Shown here: one piece after another, positions 14,599 through 23,158 of the stretch
How the letters are laid out: each line of letters starts with the position of its first letter
How positions within the stretch are numbered: the stretch's first letter is position 1
DNA from: an uncultured Erysipelotrichaceae bacterium
Lineage (GTDB): Bacteria; Bacillota_I; Bacilli_A; RF39; UBA660
NCBI GenBank assembly: GCA_902780395.1
Contig: CACZFH010000018.1
Coordinates: 1-32,745 of the forward strand
DNA: 32,745 nucleotides
Reading direction: 5' to 3'
Program-made: the position numbers and the translations under genes
The notes under the pieces: model-generated
Databases searched by the model: none
Seen by the model: only the letters and a program-made list of their open reading frames with translations
What the model was told of the DNA's origin: nothing

Positions 14599-15877
14599 AG
14601 AGGAATTTAAAAAGTTTGCTGATAATCACGAACAAATAACATTTCATCAAACAGAAGAATGGGCAAACTTAAAAAAGAGAAATGGTTGGGATAGCTATTA
14701 TGTAGGATTACAAAATGGCAAAAAAATAGTAGCTGGAGCCCTAATATTATCTAAAACTCTACCAATTATCAAAAAAAAGATGTTTTACTCTCCAAGAGGA
14801 TTCCTAATAGATTATAATAATAAGGAATTACTAAGAGAATTTACCGAAAAAATAAAAAAATTTGCCAAAAAAGAAAATGCCATATTTATAAAAATCGATC
14901 CTTATGTAGAATATCAAGAACATGATAATAATGGAGAAATAGTAGAAAATGGTTATGAAAATAAAAAAGCTGTAGATAATTTAAAAGCATTAGGATATAA
15001 ATTTTTTGGCTTTAACACTATGCAAGAATCTCTTCAACCAAGATGGATGCATGTCATTGAGATTAATAATCGAAGTGAAGAAGAAGTACAAAAAGATATG
15101 GAATCTAAAACTAGACAAATTCTCAGAAAAAACGAAAAGTCAAGTATTAAAACACGTGAAATAACAAGAGAAGAGTTACCTTTATTTAAAAGCATAATGG
15201 AGCATACTGGAGATAGAAGAGATTTCATTGATAGACCACTATCCTATTATGAAGCAATGTGGGATAATCTCCATGAATCAGGAATCCTAAAAATATTAAT
15301 TGCCGAAATTGATTTTAAAGAATATTATGAAAACACCAAGAAAGAAAAAGAAGAAACAGAGAAAAACTTAAAAGATAGGATTTACAAGCATGATAATCAA
15401 CTACTAAAAATGAATGAAAAAAAATATTTATCATCCAATAAACAAGATCAAGATTCAATCGAAAGACTTGAAAATCAACTAACTAAAATAAAAGGATATC
15501 AAAAAGAATATGGAGATAAAAAAGTACTAGGTACCATACTTTTCTTAATTTATGGTAACGAAGTATTATCCCTATTTGGTGGAACAGATGATAACTTAAT
15601 GCAATTTCAATCAGCCTATACAGTTCACTATGCTGGGATAAAATATGCAATTGATAATCATTATAAAAGATATAACTTTTATGGAATTACCGGTGATTTT
15701 CGAAAAGAAAATCCATTATATGGATTATACCTTTTTAAAAAAAGTTTTGGTGGACATGTCGTTGAACTAATCGGAGAATATGATTTAGTAGTTTCAACAT
15801 TTTGGTATAATACCTACAAACTAGCCTTTAAACTATATCATGGATTAAAACAAATAAAAAATAAAGTATTTAAATAA
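14576..15877 (+). CDS. FemX/MurM-type peptidoglycan bridge aminoacyl ligase, copy 2
   Basis: This is a 433-residue paralogue of the preceding gene, overlapping its 3' end by 23 bases and so almost certainly co-translated. It shares the same landmarks: TFHQTEEWANLKKRN, MFYSPRGFLIDYNNKEL, a coiled-coil arm near residues 245-305, and RYNFYGITGDFRKENPLYGLYLFKKSFGG near the end. AGAAGG precedes the ATG. Pairs such as MurM/MurN and FemA/FemB add successive residues of one bridge. Two copies here therefore suggest a bridge of at least two residues, or alternative first residues. The second copy is clearly diverged from the first rather than a recent duplicate. Confidence 0.92.
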   Translation: MKLIKLSKEEFKKFADNHEQITFHQTEEWANLKKRNGWDSYYVGLQNGKKIVAGALILSKTLPIIKKKMFYSPRGFLIDYNNKELLREFTEKIKKFAKKENAIFIKIDPYVEYQEHDNNGEIVENGYENKKAVDNLKALGYKFFGFNTMQESLQPRWMHVIEINNRSEEEVQKDMESKTRQILRKNEKSSIKTREITREELPLFKSIMEHTGDRRDFIDRPLSYYEAMWDNLHESGILKILIAEIDFKEYYENTKKEKEETEKNLKDRIYKHDNQLLKMNEKKYLSSNKQDQDSIERLENQLTKIKGYQKEYGDKKVLGTILFLIYGNEVLSLFGGTDDNLMQFQSAYTVHYAGIKYAIDNHYKRYNFYGITGDFRKENPLYGLYLFKKSFGGHVVELIGEYDLVVSTFWYNTYKLAFKLYHGLKQIKNKVFK

Positions 15878-15894
15878 TACTTTATTTTTTTATT
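15857..15894. terminator. Bidirectional terminator between the FemX pair and murJ
   Basis: AAAAATAAAGTATT (15857-15870) pairs perfectly with AATACTTTATTTTT (15876-15889) over a five-base loop, overlapping the last codons of the second FemX gene. T-rich tracts follow on both strands. Confidence 0.8.
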
Positions 15895-15901
15895 TTACAA
15901 T

Positions 15902-17554
15902 TTATTTAGAGAAAAAATTAATACGAATATTTTTAAAAAATTGTTTCCCTAAAATATTTTTAGTAAGTCCTGTTATATTACCATAAAAGAAATAAATAAC
16001 TATTCCAACAATACCATAAAATAGAATAATAAATAAGTTAACAATTCTTGAAGATGAATAAACAGGAACAAGCAATTTAATTATAAATAAACAAAAAATC
16101 ATTAAAAAAGAAGCAACCATAATATTAATCAAATCTTGAACCATATTTTCAAACTGAATATGATATTTTTTCTTTAAAGCAACAATACAAATAATAGAAG
16201 AAACAAAATATCCAAGAATACTAGCAGTTATAAAACCATAATATGGAGGTAATCCCATTTGATAAAAAGCTTTCATAAAATTAATATTCAATAATACTTT
16301 ACAAAATACCCCTATAAATAAGCTAATAAAGACAACCTTGTAATCTTTTAATGTTTGCAAAATAGTAACCATTGATGTAAAAAGACCAATAAAAAAACCA
16401 ACAAATATAAAATAACATAAAACATTAGGTCCATATAAACTATTTCCATAAAACAAAGACCAAACAGCCTTAGCTAAAAAACTAATCCCCATTGTTAAAG
16501 GAATAGTAAAATAAAGTAGCATACTAAAAGCCTGATGTATTTTCTTTTGTACTTCATCTTTTTCATTCTTTACTAAACTTTCTGTCAAGGAAGGAATTAA
16601 ACTAACCACAATACCTGTGGAAATAGACAAGATAATCATATTAAATTTAGCACCCCAAGTAGAAAGAATAGAATAAATATATTCTGCATCATAAGCTTCA
16701 AAACTAGCATAATGAACGAGTCCTTTTACTACAGTAGCCATATCAACAAAATTATAAAATGACTTAAAAATATCAATTAAAATAAATGGAAAAGCATAAA
16801 TACATATTTTTTTTATAATTGTTTTATCAGTAATTTTCGGTTCATTCACAGGACGAATTTTCTCATTGAACTTTAGAGGATTCTTTTTTTTCTTATAAAA
16901 TAAATAAAGGAAAGAAAAGAAAGCTCCAATAGTTGCTCCTAACAAAGCTACACTAACAGCCTCAGCTAATGATAAATGAAATATCTTCACTGTACAATAA
17001 CTTCCAAAAATAATAATAAACACCCGAATCAATTGCTCAATAACCTGTGAAATAGATGGTGGACTCATAAACCGATGCCCTTCAAAATAACCTCTATAAA
17101 CACTCAATAAAGGTACTATTAAAATAGAAGTACCAATAACCCGAATAACTAAAGTAACATCTTCTATAGTATTTCCACCACTAACATCACCCAATACTAC
17201 TTTAGCTAACAAAGAAGCAAAAACCATAACAATCATAAAACAAACAAAACCTAATAAAAGAGAAACTTTTTTTCCTAAATAAAACACTCTTTTTTTAGCC
17301 TGATAATAACCTAAAGTTTGAAACTCTGAAACAAGTTTACTAATAGCTAAAGGAATTCCAGCAGTAGCAATAGACATAAAAACAGCATAAATCGTATAAG
17401 CATATCCATAAAGAGCCCCACCCTTTTCTCCAATCATAGCATGAAAAGGGATAACATATAGAACTCCCAATAACTTAGAAATAATAATTCCAAAAGTAGT
17501 AATAAAAGCACCCTTTACAAAATTAGTTTTTCTCATAGTAACATCTTTCTTCAT
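15902..17554 (-). CDS. murJ: Lipid II flippase MurJ/YtgP (MOP superfamily, SpoVB-like)
   Basis: The 550-residue polytopic membrane protein belongs to the polysaccharide transport branch of the MOP exporters. It starts MKKDVTMRKTNFVKGAFITT and continues with IISKLLGVLYVIPFHAMIG and GGALYGYAYTIYAVF, closely matching the layout of YtgP, the Bacillus MurJ that moves lipid II across the membrane. About 14 transmembrane helices can be counted. Related SpoVB proteins act in spore cortex synthesis, so a sporulation role cannot be excluded. The start at 17554 is set by GGAGG 5 bases before the ATG. A long in-frame extension upstream of it runs through the transpeptidase gene in another frame and is not coding. 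TATAAT (minus, 17576-17571) just after the preceding terminator may be its -10. Confidence 0.9.
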   Translation of the reverse strand: MKKDVTMRKTNFVKGAFITTFGIIISKLLGVLYVIPFHAMIGEKGGALYGYAYTIYAVFMSIATAGIPLAISKLVSEFQTLGYYQAKKRVFYLGKKVSLLLGFVCFMIVMVFASLLAKVVLGDVSGGNTIEDVTLVIRVIGTSILIVPLLSVYRGYFEGHRFMSPPSISQVIEQLIRVFIIIFGSYCTVKIFHLSLAEAVSVALLGATIGAFFSFLYLFYKKKKNPLKFNEKIRPVNEPKITDKTIIKKICIYAFPFILIDIFKSFYNFVDMATVVKGLVHYASFEAYDAEYIYSILSTWGAKFNMIILSISTGIVVSLIPSLTESLVKNEKDEVQKKIHQAFSMLLYFTIPLTMGISFLAKAVWSLFYGNSLYGPNVLCYFIFVGFFIGLFTSMVTILQTLKDYKVVFISLFIGVFCKVLLNINFMKAFYQMGLPPYYGFITASILGYFVSSIICIVALKKKYHIQFENMVQDLINIMVASFLMIFCLFIIKLLVPVYSSSRIVNLFIILFYGIVGIVIYFFYGNITGLTKNILGKQFFKNIRINFFSK

Positions 17555-17576
17555 AGCATCCTCCAATAACATTATA

Positions 17577-17606
17577 CAAAAAAAAACTCTCTTAAGAAAG
17601 TTTTTT
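17577..17606 (-). terminator. Terminator after the L,D-transpeptidase gene
   Basis: On the minus strand AAAACTTTCTT pairs with AAGAGAGTTTT, using one G-U pair, followed by more T. The same site has a C-A mismatch on the plus strand, so it works better for the minus direction. Confidence 0.75.
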
Positions 17607-17612
17607 AATAAA

Positions 17613-19007
17613 TTACCAAGGATTAGAATAATCATCATCCGTAGGATCCCATCCTCTATTAGGATTAGAACCATCAATCTTTGGAGTATAAGGTTTTGCC
17701 ACTCCATTTGGTATACTACCATCATAAATATGTACAGCTGTTCCCACAGGTATATTATAAAAAATCCATTTGGCATCACGTACAGTTAATCTAACGCATC
17801 CCATTGAAGCTTGAGTCCCAAGTTTATTATATTCCTCCCACTCCAAATTACCTTTATCACGAGAATAATAAGGAACTGAATGAAACAAAATACTACCAAC
17901 AATCCTTGTCGTATATTGACCCCATACACCACCAAACAAAGCTCCCCAAACAGCTCCCTTAGAAGTAGTATAATTACCAGTTGGAGTACCATTGTTACTA
18001 CCAGTAGAACAAGTAAAAACCTTAATAATTTTTGTATACTCACCTTCATCATCTAAACCATATACTATAACTACATTTTGATTTCTAATAACATCAATAG
18101 AATAAGGCTTTTGATTAACCTTTTTAATCACTTTAACAACAAAAGATGATTCACTACTATTACCACTTTGGTCAACAGCTTCAACATTAATAGGATATTC
18201 TCCAACCTTAGAAGAATCATAAGAACCATCAACCCAACAAGTGACCTCATCATCAACTTCATCATAACAATTAACATAGTTTTCTAATGAAACTTTTTGA
18301 TTAAGATAAATAGTAACATTCTTTGTTTCTATCACAGGACCAGTAGAATCATTTATCAATTTAACAGATATTTCTTCTTTTAAGTGAGAATTCTTTACAT
18401 TCTGATACTCATCAAACACTCTTCTTTTTTTAATAATTATAGTTTCATTTTCTAAATACCAATAATCTTTATTTTGATTTAAAAACTCCAAAGTGCCAGC
18501 ATCCAATACCATATTATCAGACACTCTAGATACTTTTTTTACATAACAATCTATTTCTTTTTTATTCAATAAACTAACAATTTCAGTATATTTTTTTGTC
18601 CTATGCTTATTATCTTCAGAAAGAATTTTCTTAAAAGAAGAAAGATATCTATTTAATTTATTTGATTGAGAATTAATAGCAACAATACTATCAAACAAAT
18701 AAGTATCTTCTTCTATTCTATTAATATCAAAAGAAGAAGATTTCGAAAGAATAGACTCAATAATCATCCTAGTATTCAAAATAGAGTCTAAATAAGATGA
18801 TATCTCTTTATCTAATTCCCTTTTTGTTGAATGATGATTGATTTGTATATCTCTCATAGCCGAAAAAGAATCAACTTGCTTTAAAAACACTTGATTTACT
18901 AGTTTAACTTTATCTTCTATACTGTCATAACCATCATCATGAAAATATATAACTCCTATAATGGTAAAAACAAGTATAAATATGAAAAAAAGCAAATATT
19001 TTTTCAT
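17613..19007 (-). CDS. L,D-transpeptidase (YkuD) with Ig-like domain, membrane-anchored
   Basis: The 464-residue protein has an N-terminal transmembrane anchor (about residues 4-22) and a helical, probably coiled-coil region to about residue 195. An Ig-like domain follows (LINDSTGPVIETKNV through VEAVDQSGNSSESSFVVKV), of the kind often placed before wall enzymes. The YkuD catalytic domain fills the C-terminal part, with SILFHSVPYY supplying the conserved His and QASMGCVRLT supplying the nucleophile Cys404. Such enzymes make 3-3 crosslinks in peptidoglycan or attach proteins to it. The tail after the domain is polar and repetitive (GSNPNRGWDPTDDD). The ATG at 19007 is preferred over a GTG at 19010 because it is better spaced from AAGGGG. 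Confidence 0.92.
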   Translation of the reverse strand: MKKYLLFFIFILVFTIIGVIYFHDDGYDSIEDKVKLVNQVFLKQVDSFSAMRDIQINHHSTKRELDKEISSYLDSILNTRMIIESILSKSSSFDINRIEEDTYLFDSIVAINSQSNKLNRYLSSFKKILSEDNKHRTKKYTEIVSLLNKKEIDCYVKKVSRVSDNMVLDAGTLEFLNQNKDYWYLENETIIIKKRRVFDEYQNVKNSHLKEEISVKLINDSTGPVIETKNVTIYLNQKVSLENYVNCYDEVDDEVTCWVDGSYDSSKVGEYPINVEAVDQSGNSSESSFVVKVIKKVNQKPYSIDVIRNQNVVIVYGLDDEGEYTKIIKVFTCSTGSNNGTPTGNYTTSKGAVWGALFGGVWGQYTTRIVGSILFHSVPYYSRDKGNLEWEEYNKLGTQASMGCVRLTVRDAKWIFYNIPVGTAVHIYDGSIPNGVAKPYTPKIDGSNPNRGWDPTDDDYSNPW

Positions 19008-19031
19008 CACTATTCCCCTTCAATTGACCAT

Positions 19032-19059
19032 ATTATATCAAAAATAGCAAATAATTCAA
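19032..19059 (-). promoter_or_regulatory. Promoter of the L,D-transpeptidase gene
   Basis: On the minus strand TTGAAT (19059-19054), a 16-base spacer and TATAAT (19037-19032) form a sigma-A promoter about 25 bases before the start codon. It begins immediately beside the stop codon of the Cse60-like gene. Confidence 0.75.
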
Positions 19060-19236
19060 CTAATTATCATAATAAATAACCATAGCTGAAAAGCAAAAAA
19101 CTTGCTCCTCACTAAAAATCCCCACACTAACTTGATATTTAATATCAACAATTTTTAAAGATTGATTAGCTAAAAAACCATTAACATCTTCTTCTAAATC
19201 ACCCTCATCTTCACAATCAAACAATTTAACTTTCAT
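19060..19236 (-). CDS. Cse60-like sporulation protein
   Basis: The 58-residue protein MKVKLFDCEDEGDLEEDVNG... resembles the small Bacillus sporulation protein Cse60 as I remember it. Shared marks are the VKLF start, the acidic DLEEDVNGFL helix, a VDIKYQV strand and the ending QVFCFSAMVIYY. In Bacillus cse60 is expressed in the mother cell under sigma E, and its function is unknown. The start at 19236 is chosen because GGTGAG lies just before it; a frame extending to 19272 has no site. It sits between leuS and the L,D-transpeptidase gene, after a leuS terminator, so it should have its own promoter. Together with the SASP it supports a spore-forming host. Confidence 0.7.
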   Translation of the reverse strand: MKVKLFDCEDEGDLEEDVNGFLANQSLKIVDIKYQVSVGIFSEEQVFCFSAMVIYYDN

Positions 19237-19283
19237 AATCTCACCATTAAGAGTATAAAAAGAAACTCCCACAAAAAATGACG

Positions 19284-19306
19284 AAAAAAAAGGAGAAAAT
19301 CTCCTT
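19284..19306 (-). terminator. Intrinsic terminator of the leuS operon
   Basis: On the minus strand AAGGAGA (19306-19300) pairs with TCTCCTT (19296-19290) over a three-base loop and is followed by a run of T. It overlaps the leuS stop codon. Confidence 0.85.
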
Positions 19307-21716
19307 ATTTTACAACAACATTAACAATTTTTCCTTTTATGACAATAATTCTAACAATTTCTTTTCCTTCAATATGTTTCATTACATTCTCACATTCCAA
19401 TGCTTTTTCCTTAATAGATTGTTCATCATCATCAATATGAATAGTAATTGTACCACGTAATTTACCATTTACTTGAACAGCAATTTCTTTTGTATTTTCT
19501 ATAATCTTTTCTTCATCATAACTTGGCCATTCTGCCTCACATAATGGAGTACAACCAATCATTTCATTTAACTCCTCGGTAATATGTGGAGCAATTGGAT
19601 TCAATAGCAATAGCAATAATCGATAATCATCTTTAGTAATAGAATCTAAATCATCATATGCATTTGCTAAAATCATTAATCCTGAAACTACTGTATTATA
19701 ACCCATATGAGTCAAATCATATTCAATTTTCTTAATAGTTTTATTTTGAATTACTTCTAATGACTGAGTAAAACCAGTTTGATCGTTTACTTTATCTTTT
19801 AACCTTTCAACTTTATCCAAGAATCTTTTACATCCTCTTAAAGATTCTGTACTCCAAGGTGCATCCATTTGATAATCACCCATAAACATTTCATAAGTAC
19901 GTAAAGCATCTGCTCCATATTCTTTAACAATATCATCTGGATTAATAACATTTCCTTTAGATTTACTCATTTTTTGATTATCACTACCTAAGACCATACC
20001 ATGAGATACTCTTGTCCAAATCATTTCTTTATTAGGAACTAATCCAATATTAAAAAGAAATTGTACCCAGAATCTAGCATATAGTAAATGTCTTGCTGTA
20101 TGCTCCATTCCTCCATTGTACCAATCTACTCTATTCCAATATTTCATAGCTTCCATGGAAGCAAATTCTTTATCATTTTTAGGATCCATAAATCTTAAAA
20201 AATACCAAGAAGATCCAGCCCAGTTAGGCATAGTATCAGTTTCTCTCTTAGCATCATGACCACATTTTGGACATTTACAATTAACCCATTCAGTAATATT
20301 AGCTAATGGACTTTCTCCATCTTCAGTAGGCTCATATTCAGCAACATCAGGAAGTAATAAAGGTAAATCTTCTTCATTCATAGGAACCCAACCACATTTT
20401 GGACATTGAATCATAGGAATAGGTTCTCCCCAGAATCTTTGTCTAGAGAAAATCCAATCTCTCATTTTATAATTATTAACTCTTCGACCATAGCCCTTTT
20501 CCTCAATCATATCAGAAATCTTTTCACGAGCTAAATCAACAGTCATTCCATTAAATTCTTCTGAGTTAATCATTTTATAATCATGTCCCATATATTCTGT
20601 TTTTTCAATAGCATGCTCACTAATATCTCCACAATCAATTACTTTAATAATTTCAAGTCCATGTTCTTTAGCATACTCAAAATCTCTTTGATCATGAGAA
20701 GGAACAGCCATAACAGCTCCAGTACCATAATCACCTAAAACAAAATCACCTAAGAAGATTGGCACTTCTTTTCCATTAACAGGATTAATTGCTTTAACAC
20801 CTTTTACTTCAACACCGGTTTTTCCTTTATTAAGCTCGGTACGATCCATAGCTGATTTTAAAGACGTCTCTTTAATATAAGCATTTACTTCATCTTTATT
20901 CTCAACTCTCTCCATTAACTCTTTAATTAATTTTCCATCAGGTGCAATTACAAAAAAAGTTATACCATAAATTGTTTCAGGACAAGTAGTAAATATACTA
21001 AACTTCCCTCCACCAACAATATCAATATCAACCTCTACTCCTTGGCTCTTTCCAATCCAATTAATTTGACCTAATTTAACCCTATCAGCAAAATTAGTAT
21101 CTTCTAATCCCTTCAACAAATCCTCAGAATAATCACTCATTCTAAGCATCCATTGACTCTTTTCTTTTTGTTCAACTTGAGAACCACATCTCTCACATAC
21201 TCCCCCAGCTGCATCTTCATTAGAAAGAACACTCTTACAATGAGGACACCAATTTACTGGAACTGTATCTTTATAAGCCATACCATGTTTATAAAACTGC
21301 AAAAATTGCCACTGAGTCCACTTATAATAATCAGGATCTGTTGTAGAAAACTCACGATCCCAATCAAAAGAAAATCCTAATGACTTCATCTGGCCTTTAA
21401 AAGTCTTAATATTTTCTTTAACTGCTTCCTTTGGATGAATATGATTCAAAATAGCATATTGCTCAGCAGGAGCCCCAAAAGCATCCCATCCCATAGGATA
21501 CAAAACATTATATCCCTGCATTCTCATCATTCTAGCAATTGCATCTTGAGCTGTATAACTACGAACATGCCCAACATGTAATCCAGCCCCAGATGGATAA
21601 GGAAACTCTACTAATATATAATAAGGCTTCTTATCTCCCCCATTTATCGCCTTAAAAGACTTCTTTTCATCCCAATACTTTTGCCATTTTTTTTCTATTT
21701 TATTTATGTTTTCCAT
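19305..21716 (-). CDS. leuS: Leucyl-tRNA synthetase
   Basis: This 803-residue class I synthetase charges tRNA-Leu. It has PYPSGAGLHVGHVRSYT at residues 39-55 (HIGH motif at 47-50) and KMSKSKGNVINPDD near residue 582. The editing domain includes the conserved TCPETIYGITFF and GTGAVMAVPSHDQRDFEYA segments. Two Cys-x2-Cys zinc-ribbon pairs are present (CPHC with CERC, and CPKC with CPKC). The length is normal for bacterial LeuRS of the short type. It overlaps the upstream small membrane protein gene by 17 bases, and both are controlled by a leucine T-box. GAAAGG lies upstream of the start codon. Confidence 0.98.
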   Translation of the reverse strand: MENINKIEKKWQKYWDEKKSFKAINGGDKKPYYILVEFPYPSGAGLHVGHVRSYTAQDAIARMMRMQGYNVLYPMGWDAFGAPAEQYAILNHIHPKEAVKENIKTFKGQMKSLGFSFDWDREFSTTDPDYYKWTQWQFLQFYKHGMAYKDTVPVNWCPHCKSVLSNEDAAGGVCERCGSQVEQKEKSQWMLRMSDYSEDLLKGLEDTNFADRVKLGQINWIGKSQGVEVDIDIVGGGKFSIFTTCPETIYGITFFVIAPDGKLIKELMERVENKDEVNAYIKETSLKSAMDRTELNKGKTGVEVKGVKAINPVNGKEVPIFLGDFVLGDYGTGAVMAVPSHDQRDFEYAKEHGLEIIKVIDCGDISEHAIEKTEYMGHDYKMINSEEFNGMTVDLAREKISDMIEEKGYGRRVNNYKMRDWIFSRQRFWGEPIPMIQCPKCGWVPMNEEDLPLLLPDVAEYEPTEDGESPLANITEWVNCKCPKCGHDAKRETDTMPNWAGSSWYFLRFMDPKNDKEFASMEAMKYWNRVDWYNGGMEHTARHLLYARFWVQFLFNIGLVPNKEMIWTRVSHGMVLGSDNQKMSKSKGNVINPDDIVKEYGADALRTYEMFMGDYQMDAPWSTESLRGCKRFLDKVERLKDKVNDQTGFTQSLEVIQNKTIKKIEYDLTHMGYNTVVSGLMILANAYDDLDSITKDDYRLLLLLLNPIAPHITEELNEMIGCTPLCEAEWPSYDEEKIIENTKEIAVQVNGKLRGTITIHIDDDEQSIKEKALECENVMKHIEGKEIVRIIVIKGKIVNVVVK

Positions 21717-22077
21717 ATTTTATCATTCCTTTCTTTTTATAAAATAAATATATAAAGTAATAAGACACAACAATAACAACAAATGTCAATATAATACCAA
21801 CCAGGAGAATTAATAAAAAAGAATCCAATCTTGTAATAATACTAACAATCAAAGCAATATCAAAAGAAGACACTAAAGCTACTAATTGCAATAACTGATT
21901 ATAAGAAACTTTACTCATATCTAAATGATATCTTTTTATTAAATATTGTATTTCAAATGGTTCTTTTTCTTTAACCTTACTTTTTCTGTCATCGATACGA
22001 TATTTTCTAACTACAAACAACTCATAAATCACTAATACTAATAAAAAGGTTAATAAAAATAATATAATCTCTTCCAT
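21700..22077 (-). CDS. Small membrane protein with three helices, co-regulated with leuS
   Basis: The 125-residue product has an N-terminal transmembrane helix (about residues 3-22) and a basic cytoplasmic loop (RKYRIDDRKSKVKEKE). A short amphipathic region follows (EIQYLIKRYHLDMSKVSYNQLLQLVAL), then two more helices near residues 70-112 and a basic tail. I recognise no catalytic motif; the region YLIKRYHLDMSKV recurs in small uncharacterised Firmicutes membrane proteins as far as I recall. AGGAGG, directly after the T-box terminator, drives its start. It overlaps leuS by 17 bases, so leucine starvation should induce it together with LeuRS. Confidence 0.65.
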   Translation of the reverse strand: MEEIILFLLTFLLVLVIYELFVVRKYRIDDRKSKVKEKEPFEIQYLIKRYHLDMSKVSYNQLLQLVALVSSFDIALIVSIITRLDSFLLILLVGIILTFVVIVVSYYFIYLFYKKKGMIKYGKHK

Positions 22078-22287
22078 AAATCCTCCTAAAAAAAAACAAC
22101 TCCCCCATAAGGACGAATTGTTCGTGGTACCACCTTAATTTATAAGTAAACTTAACTCTTTAATTGATAACGGAATCACCCATTTGCTCCCAAGACAAGT
22201 TCATATATTAATATAATCTATTTTCACCAACCATAGACTCTCTATGTATAATTAATATATTACTACTTCTCGTTCATCACAAAAACT
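22078..22287 (-). promoter_or_regulatory. Leucine T-box riboswitch (CUU specifier)
   Basis: On the minus strand the T-box core AAGGTGGTACCACG (22136-22123) is clear. Stem I carries AGAGAG and GGTTGGTGAAAA elements, and the specifier loop reads GAACTTG, placing a CUU leucine codon at 22199-22197. The terminator pairs AACAATTCGTCC (22122-22111) with GGGGGAGTTGTT (22106-22095), with one mismatch, and ends in nine T before the AGGAGG of the first gene. An extended -10, TGTTATAAT (minus, 22302-22294), lies upstream. Uncharged tRNA-Leu should turn on the small membrane protein and leuS. Confidence 0.94.
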
Positions 22288-22324
22288 ACAATTATTATAA
22301 CACAAAAGACCAAAAAGAAAAGAT

Positions 22325-22359
22325 TTTTAAGAAAAAAGAATAGTTTTTTCTATTCTTTT
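22325..22359 (-). terminator. Intrinsic terminator of the GH31 operon
   Basis: On the minus strand AAAAGAATAG (22359-22350) pairs with CTATTCTTTT (22343-22334) over a six-base loop, followed by T-rich sequence. It sits right after the stop codon of the 261-residue protein. Confidence 0.8.
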
Positions 22360-22360
22360 C

Positions 22361-23146
22361 TTATCTAAAAGGATTTCTATAATTTTTTTCATTATTTTTA
22401 CTATTTAGAAAAACATCAATAACAGTATTTTCAAACAAATCACCAGCAGCAAGCACAGAACTCATTTTTGCAAAAGAGTCATATTCAGCAACAATTGTCC
22501 CAAAATAAGACAATTGCAAACGATGAATTAACTCTGTTGGAGATATTAATTTATATTCGTCTCCACTACGCTGATACAAAACATTTTGTGGATAAACACA
22601 TAATATCTCTTTTTGATGATTATTTAGCTCTTTAAACTGACCATCCTTCTTTGCCATTTCTAATAATACATCTTCTAAAATATTATCATTTTCAAAATTA
22701 GTTCTTAATTGACCAACAACTAAATTATCCTCAGTAATAAATTCATCTTGAAAAGAAGATAATAAATTTAGAACATCTTTCCCACCCTTTTCAACAAGTC
22801 CTAATAAAAAATCATAATTATCTAACAATTTCATACATATATAATCATAGTCTTCACTATAAGTATTACCTATAGAAAAATCCCAACTAGAAATATTTCC
22901 TGAGAACAATAGCAAAGAAAGATGCTCTCTTACCATTAGAAATACTTCTTCTTGTTTTTCTCTATCCACATTTTTAAAGGATTTAATAGGTATAATAGAA
23001 TCAAATTCCCCAGAAAAAACACATTTAATTAAATAATCATATAAACATTTATGATTATTAAAATCAATTTCTTCACAATAGTTATCAATTGTAGCTTGTT
23101 TTAAAAACTCTAATCGAGACAACCAAAATTTTTCCTTTTCTTCCAT
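22361..23146 (-). CDS. Uncharacterised 261-residue cytoplasmic protein
   Basis: I do not recognise this family. The protein has no signal peptide or membrane helix. It is rich in Asp, Glu, Leu and Phe and looks mostly helical, with segments such as YLIKCVFSGEFDSIIPIKSF and LLLFSGNISSWDFSIG that hint at a helical-repeat or small globular fold. No metal-binding or nucleotide-binding motif is visible. GGAGG precedes the ATG. It lies 12 bases after the GH31 glycosidase gene and shares its terminator, so the two should be expressed together, but nothing in the sequence shows how they might cooperate. Confidence 0.55.
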   Translation of the reverse strand: MEEKEKFWLSRLEFLKQATIDNYCEEIDFNNHKCLYDYLIKCVFSGEFDSIIPIKSFKNVDREKQEEVFLMVREHLSLLLFSGNISSWDFSIGNTYSEDYDYICMKLLDNYDFLLGLVEKGGKDVLNLLSSFQDEFITEDNLVVGQLRTNFENDNILEDVLLEMAKKDGQFKELNNHQKEILCVYPQNVLYQRSGDEYKLISPTELIHRLQLSYFGTIVAEYDSFAKMSSVLAAGDLFENTVIDVFLNSKNNEKNYRNPFR

Positions 23147-23158
23147 CAGACAAACCTC

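Noticed and set aside
17555-17779. In-frame 75-codon extension upstream of murJ
   Set aside because: It lies opposite the real reading frame of the L,D-transpeptidase C-terminus and crosses the terminator. The GGAGG and conserved MurJ start are at 17554.
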